Below are positions 59,186 to 64,000 of a stretch of DNA of 64,000 nt, piece after piece. The notes under the pieces were generated by a model, which saw only the letters and a list, made by a program, of their open reading frames with translations, searched no databases and was not told where the DNA came from. The stretch lies in NCBI GenBank assembly GCA_007922225.1, contig ML679968.1:7246075-7310074 (forward strand), given 5' to 3'. This DNA comes from Emydura subglobosa (lineage: Eukaryota; Chordata; Testudines; Chelidae). Position numbers and translations under genes: made by a program. Position 1 is the stretch's first letter; each line of letters starts with the position of its first letter.

Positions 59186-59674
59186 TGTTACTGGGAGTAT
59201 GTGTACACTGCAGAGTGAAGTCAACTTACTTAAACTCGACTTTCATCCGCCGATTTTTAGAAGTCACTGGAGCGTGTACGTACCACGCTGTTTGCGCTGG
59301 TCTCGTGCATCCACACCCACCACGCTTGTGTCGACATTCAAAGCAGTGCACTGTGGGTTGCTATCCCACAGTGCAACTAGCCGTGGTGGCTGTTGGAATG
59401 AGTTTCATCATCCCATGATGCAATGCTCCTTCCTCCTCCCTTCTTCCCCAAAACAAACAGGAAACCGATTTTTGCGCCGTTTGTTTATGCTGCGTGCTCG
59501 CCATTGCTGCGGAGACATGGAGCCAAGTCAACTCTGCACTATTATTGTGAGCGTCACAAATACATCGCGGCTTATCATTGAGTATTTTTGAAGTAGAGCA
59601 AGAAGCCGAAGCACAGGCAACTGTGATGCCACCGAGGCTACCCTGCTACAAGCCATCGAGCGGAACAATTCCCG

Positions 59675-60773
59675 ATGCAGCCTGTAACACATCATCTGCA
59701 GTCTGTGGAGCGCCGGTTCTGGTCCCAGGAAACAAGCACAGACTGGTGGGACTGCATCATTATGCAGCTGTGGGATGATGACCAGTGGCTGCAAAACTTT
59801 CGTATGCGAAAGGCCACTTTCCTTGAACTTTGCTCGGAGCTGGCCCCGTCCCTAAAGCATGTGAATACTCGCTTGAGACAAACTCTGACGGTGGAGAAGA
59901 GAGTCGCCATCGATCTGTGGAAACTGCAACCCCCGACTGTTACCGGTCTGTTGGGAATCAATTCAGAGTCGGTAAATCTATAATGGGCACTGCCGTGATT
60001 CAAGTGTGCAGGGCCATCAGTAGACTTCTGCTTCAAAGAATAGTGACTTTGGGAAATGTGCAGGACATAGTGGACGGGTTTGCCGCGATGGGGTTCCCAA
60101 ACTGCGGGGGGGGCGGGGGGGCATTGATGGGACGTACATCCCTATCTTAGCGCTTGCCTATCTAGCAACCAAGTACATAAACCGCAAGGGGTAATTTTCC
60201 ATGGTCCTGTAGGGTCTTGTGGATCACAGGGGCCGTTTCACCAACACCTGTGTGGGGTGGTCTGGGAAGGTGCGTGATGCGCATATTTTGGAATTCGGGG
60301 CTGTTCTCTAACATGCAAGCGGTCACTTTCTTCCCTGATCAAAAAATTCGGGGATGTGGAAATGCCAATAGTGATCCTGGGGGATCCTGCTTACCCCTTG
60401 CTCCCTTGGCTAATGAAGCCATACACCAGGCACCTTGACAGAGACAAGGAGTGTTTTAATAACAGGTTAACCACTTGCAGAATGGTTGTTGAATGTGCCT
60501 TTGGGCGTTTAAAGGCCAGATGGAGAAGTCTCCTCACTAGGCTGGACATGAGTGAAGAGAACCTCCCGTCAGTGATATCTGCATGCTGTGTTCTTCATAA
60601 TGTGTGTGAAGCAAAGGGGGAGAGGTTCCCCCCAGGGCTGGGCTGTGGAGGCAGAAAGACTGGCCACCAATTATGAGCAGCCAGATGCCAGCAATACACT
60701 GAGAGCTAACTGCGTAGCACTTTGCATTAGGGAAGCTTTGAAAACCAGGTTCTACAATGAGATGCAGGACTGA
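59675..60773 (+). pseudogene. PIF/Harbinger DDE transposase, frameshifted
   Basis: Pieces in order: 'VERRFWSQETSTDWWDCI' and 'WLQNFRMRKATFLELCSELA', then after a shift 'YRSVGNQFRVGKSIMGTAVI' and 'NVQDIVDGFAAMGFPNCGG'. The G-run at about 60,104-60,120 shifts the frame into 'IDGTYIPILALAYLATKYIN' (first catalytic Asp). There follow 'GLVDHRGRFTNTCVGWSGKV', 'SGLFSNMQAVTFFPDQKI', 'VILGDPAYPLLPWLMKPY' (second Asp) and 'VVECAFGRLKARWRSLLTRL' (catalytic Glu). It closes with 'VISACCVLHNVCEAKG' and 'IREALKTRFYNEMQD'. The DDE residues are all present, but at least four frameshifts and two stops break the protein. An AATAAA at 60,867-60,872 could end its message. The intact enzyme would cut the element ends and integrate at 3-bp targets. 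Confidence 0.95.
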
Positions 60774-60864
60774 TTTCTGTTCCTGTATGTTATTTGCCTT
60801 TGCTCAACATCCCCACCACCATAGATATCAGTACCCTCCAAATCCCTCCAAAACAAGATATGAT

Positions 60865-61446
60865 TTAATAAAGAAACATGTTGAAATGATGCAAACTTTT
60901 ATTTATGAACATTGAAGTTATGGGGGGGGGGGCAGGGAAGTGTTCATTCACAGTCTCAAGGGGTAGCATGGTTGCTTGCAGGCCAGCTGTCAGCGAGGCC
61001 GCCGCTGCTTTTTGCTCGCCTCCACCGGGGTGGAGTGCACTATGGTACTGCAGCTTGGCCATTTTCCTCTTGGGGCTGGGGGAGCAGCAGGGCAGCAAAG
61101 CCATAGGCGGAGGAGCATTATGGAGGGGCTGCAGTGAGACTCTGTCTGGCTTCCGCTCCTCCTGAAGCTCCACAAGCTGCCGGAGCATGTCTGCCTGGTT
61201 GTGCATGATTCGCAGCATCTCCTGCGTGGTACTGCGATCATGCTCCTGCATTGCTTTGCGACTCTCTCTGTCCATGTCCATATTCTGGAACAAGGTCAGC
61301 TGCCACGTTCTGAGCTCAGTCTCTGCAGCCGTGGACGTGTTCATGAGCTCCCCCAAACATGTCGTCTCTTGATTTTTTTTCCTTTTTTCTAATCTGTGAT
61401 AGTCTTTCCGCAGCATTTCTAGAAGGTTGGGCCAAGGCCAAGATGT
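60865..61446 (-). pseudogene. Harbinger ORF1 protein, exon 2 (one frameshift)
   Basis: Begins after the acceptor 'ttttcgttttgtag' (intron end at 61,447). The frame from exon 1 continues as 'DILALAQPSRNAAERL' and 'SQIRKKEKKSRDDMFG', a nuclear-signal-like basic run. At a run of five Gs (plus-strand ccccc at 61,351-61,355) the frame must shift by one to continue as 'ELMNTSTAAETELRTWQ'. A long coiled-coil-prone part follows ('EHDRSTTQEMLRIMHNQ', 'DMLRQLVELQEER'), then a proline-rich, basic tail ('CSPSPKRKMAKLQYH'). It stops at 60,865. Confidence 0.85.
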
Positions 61447-62313
61447 CTACAAAACGAAAAAAAATGCACAAGATTGCCATTGTTAGCAGACCTAAGAAAA
61501 TGAAACAACTGCAACAATGTATAAAATACTCCCCTTGCAGTGCACAAGGCAAACCCAGACCCTCATTCCATTCCTAACATCCCAGAAGGATCAGCTTGCT
61601 GTGCCGTTACAGAAATGGTAAGCCAGGGGCACTTTACTGTGCTATAGAGAGGATTAATGATCTTTAAAAAGCTCATTTCAAATGCCTATATTAGAGGGGT
61701 GCCTGGGCAACATGATTTAATTTGGATGACCATTTTGTCACAAGGCGGCCACAGATGATCTGAGGACAGCACGGGAGCAGGAGGGGTTAATAGTATCTTC
61801 TGAAACCAAATCAAAATAATTAAAGTGACTTGGTAGGACACTACAATGGGGAATACAGAGGTACAGGGTATCTGCTGTATAGCTCTGGTATTTTAAACAT
61901 GCGTCATCTTCCCTAGGTGACCATGAGCGATATCAGTCTCCTGAAGGTAATACACGAGGAAAGGGAAGATTTGCTGCACTCAGCGGGGAACCAGCCTGGC
62001 CCTTATGCTGCTATGCTGTGTTCTGCCATGATGCTGGCTTCCTTGATTGCAACGTGGTGCAGCAAAGTATCCTACCGGGGAGGAAGGAACAAGGCTGCCC
62101 TCCCCCGAAACCTTGTGCAAAGGATAACAGATTAACTACATGAAAGTTTCCTTGAGATATCAACTAATGATTCTCAGAGCATATCTCTGCACATAAATAA
62201 TCTGTTCCGGGGGTAACCCCCCCCAGTAAACTCCGCTGAATGCTAGAAATCCCCTTCCTGCCCTCCCCCCCCCATTTAAAAGGACAGAACTGCTATGAAG
62301 AAAAACAATTCAC
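61447..62313 (-). other. Intron of the Harbinger ORF1 gene
   Basis: On the minus strand the donor is 'ctg|gtgaat' (exon ends at 62,314) and the acceptor 'tttgtag|acatc' (exon resumes at 61,446), 867 bp. The junction codon G|AC joins exon 1 (...GEGTS) to exon 2 (DILALA...) in frame. This is predicted, not shown by transcript data. Confidence 0.7.
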
Positions 62314-62836
62314 CAGATGTGCCTTCCCCGGGATCATTATTGCTGTCCTGCATGCTGCTGGACTGCTCTGGGGTCAGGAATAGGTCCTGAGTGTCTGGGA
62401 GAATGGACACCCTGCTCTCCTGCACCCTGCTCTCCTCAGCCTCCTCCTCATCCATGGAATCTTCATCATTGTCCATGGACTGTGATCTAGCAGAGGTATC
62501 GATGTTGCAGGGTGGCATCATGGTGGGGTTCGTGCCAAGAATTGCATGCAGCTCCTTGTACAGATGGCATATTTTTGGTGAGGAGTCAGAACGACTGTTA
62601 GCTTCCCTGGCTTTCTGATATGACTGCCGCAGCTCCTTGATCTTCACGCGGCACTGCTGTGCGTCCCTCTTGTGTCCCTTCTCCAGCATACCCTGGGATA
62701 TCTTCCCGTAAATGTCCAAATTCCTTTTGCTGGCTCTGAACTGAGCCATAATGGACTCCTCGCCCCACAGATCGATGAGATCTAAGACCTCTGGTCGACT
62801 CCATGCTGGAGCGCGTTTGGGCCTTGCAGTAGCCAT
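62314..62836 (-). CDS. Harbinger ORF1 protein, exon 1 with Myb/SANT-like domain
   Basis: Starts at ATG 62,836 with 'MATARPKRAPAWSRPEVLDL'. Residues about 10-95 form a Myb/SANT-like DNA-binding domain: 'APAWSRPEVLDLIDLWGEE' for helix 1, 'KRNLDIYGKISQGMLEKGHK' for the middle, and 'RDAQQCRVKIKELRQSYQKA' for the recognition helix with its conserved QCR.K.K.L...Y pattern. An acidic, serine-rich stretch (DNDEDSMDEEEAEE) follows before the splice donor at 62,313. The exon is intact. In PIF/Harbinger elements this second protein binds the element ends and assists the transposase. Relatives of this family have been domesticated as host genes (for example MSANTD and NAIF1 types). Here the converging transposase and TIRs place it inside a transposon, so I treat it as transposon-derived. 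Confidence 0.88.
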
Positions 62837-63224
62837 GAAGAGTCCAGCGACAAAGCTCTCTCCATGCTAGCTACACAGGAAATGAAAATTCAAATTTTCC
62901 CAAGACATTAGAGAAGGGGCCATTTCCGGGTAGCGTGACCTCATAACAGCAGAGCACGAATGTCCAGAGTGGTCACAACAGGGCATTGTGGGATACCTCC
63001 CGGAGGCCATTAATGTCGAATTACGTTATGCTCTGTCTACACTGACACAAAATCGACCCAATAAAATCAAATTAGGCGCTACGCCACTTGCGGAGGTGGT
63101 TTTATTACATCGACTTTTGCTGCGGTTTAAGTCAACGGAACTGCCGTGCCAGTGTAGACGCAGGCTTTTGGAGATCGACGTAAGTGACGTTACGTCGACC
63201 TCTGTCGCCAGTGTAGACCAGGCC

Positions 63225-64000
63225 TGGCTAATGGTTGAGAGATGAGAAGATCCAATCATGGATTTGCAGCTTAGCTGAGCTAGGTGCAGCCCAGGGATGA
63301 AGGCATAAGGTGACTACTACCTTTGCAGATGTTTGATTCTGGAGGTAGCCAGGAACTAGAGTGCTTTAGCATACACTCCAGGAGCGACAAGGGCTGTTCT
63401 ATTTTACACTGTGCAGCTACAGCTCATCTCCCCTCCCTCAACAACCCACCCCACCTTCAGCATGTGCAGGTCAGTGGAGGTACAGTGGTATAAAACCTGT
63501 GTAAGTGACACAGTGTTTACACAGTAAAAGAATCTTATGTTCTAATTTTGGAGTTTCCACTGGAGGACTGCATGACTAATGCGCAGCGTTTTATTTGACT
63601 TCTAAAGATATTCTAAGGGAGTTATTTCTTCTGTTAAGTCAAGGAATGATGAGTTGTTCTTTTGTTTATTTTTCAACTCTAATGATTTTTCAACTTCCTC
63701 ACCCTGTAGAGTTGCATATACAAACATAAATAAAATAACAGTGCAGTTATGGTGATATTTGGAAAATGTATTTCTGGTATGTGGAACTAATAATTTATAT
63801 TATTTAGGAAATAAAGCTGTGTGAAAATTATTCATTTTATTTTATATAAATATATGGGCAAGCTGTACCCTACAGGTGTGATAGGCTTATAAATGTGTGT
63901 CCCTCCACTCTCTAGAGACTGGTTTACATAGAGGATAATAACCTCCTACTGCTGCCAGCAAATGGAGTTACTATTTTAGTTCATGTGGCTCTGATGGTGA
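63225..64000. other. Non-coding stretch, no gene seen
   Basis: Nothing recognised between the Harbinger right end and the window edge. Confidence 0.55.

Larger units (their letters stand above)
59192..63224. mobile_element. PIF/Harbinger DNA transposon, near full length
   Basis: About 4.0 kb. Left end 'gggagtatgtgtacactgca', right end 'gccagtgtagaccaggcc'. Between them are a transposase on the plus strand (59,675-60,773) and a two-exon Myb/SANT-like ORF1 on the minus strand, converging near 60.87 kb. Inside both ends sits 'ttgctatcccacagtgcaac' (left) or 'cattgtgggatacctcccgg' (right), a paired subterminal motif typical of these elements. The right end also has an inner 'gtctacactgacac / gtgccagtgtagacgc' pair, suggesting nested ends. 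No exact TNA duplication could be fixed, so the limits are good to roughly 10 bp. Confidence 0.85.

Noticed and set aside
62276..62836. Host MSANTD-type gene instead of a transposon ORF
   Set aside because: The Myb/SANT exon lies between Harbinger ends, faces a DDE transposase relic and has a partner exon with a frameshift, all of which fit a transposon copy.

Overview
The window looks like non-coding chromosomal DNA from a non-avian, non-mammalian amniote, most likely a turtle. The reasons are the combination of repeats: long CR1 LINEs ending in the CR1 3' octamer, a Penelope-like element, several PIF/Harbinger families with a separate Myb/SANT-like ORF, their MITEs, hAT and Tigger-like MITEs, L1/Tx1-type LINE relics and many solo-LTR-like blocks. 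The turtle assignment rests on recognition of repeat families and is an inference. I found no convincing host protein-coding exon, tRNA, rRNA or CRISPR. Nearly all longer reading frames are pieces of transposable elements or chance frames, so this is probably an intergenic or long intronic segment.

Layout. 1-5.4 kb: unique-looking AT-rich DNA with a CR1 tail. 5.4-7.66 kb: a CR1 reverse-transcriptase region (+) interrupted by a 0.6 kb insert. 9.1-11.45 kb: a MIR-like relic, an antisense CR1 and an antisense LTR. 11.98-14.84 kb: a decayed PIF/Harbinger element with convergent ORF1 (+) and transposase (-) relics and a Tigger-like MITE between them. 15.1-15.7 kb: an SGNH-hydrolase-like relic of retroelement type. 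16-17.4 kb: two copies of an unclassified repeat and an LTR. 18.6 kb: a hAT MITE with a perfect 8-bp target duplication. 20-21.5 kb: LTR-like mosaic. 21.9-24.2 kb: a Penelope-like element (-) split by a hAT MITE. 26.6 kb: an LTR. 29.5-32.8 kb: an L1/Tx1-like RT region (-) split by a 1.6 kb insertion that itself holds a Harbinger MITE. 37-42.7 kb: Harbinger MITEs and an LTR. 45-47 kb: LTR and small palindromic repeats. 50.8-54.5 kb: a 736-bp MITE, an LTR-like block and a MITE abutting a second Penelope 3' end. 59.2-63.2 kb: the best-preserved element, a 4-kb PIF/Harbinger with a frameshifted DDE transposase (+) and an ORF1 protein (-) in two exons whose splice sites can still be read. 63.2-64 kb: unremarkable.

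The notable biology is the Harbinger system. One near-complete element and one older, differently decayed one share the same convergent gene layout. At least six MITE copies lie in the same window, and four of them have 3-bp flanking duplications of the form TNA (TTA, TGA, TGA, TCA). Other points are the retroelement-type SGNH relic, a three-copy unclassified repeat, and a Penelope 3' end whose terminal segment is inverted next to a MITE insertion.
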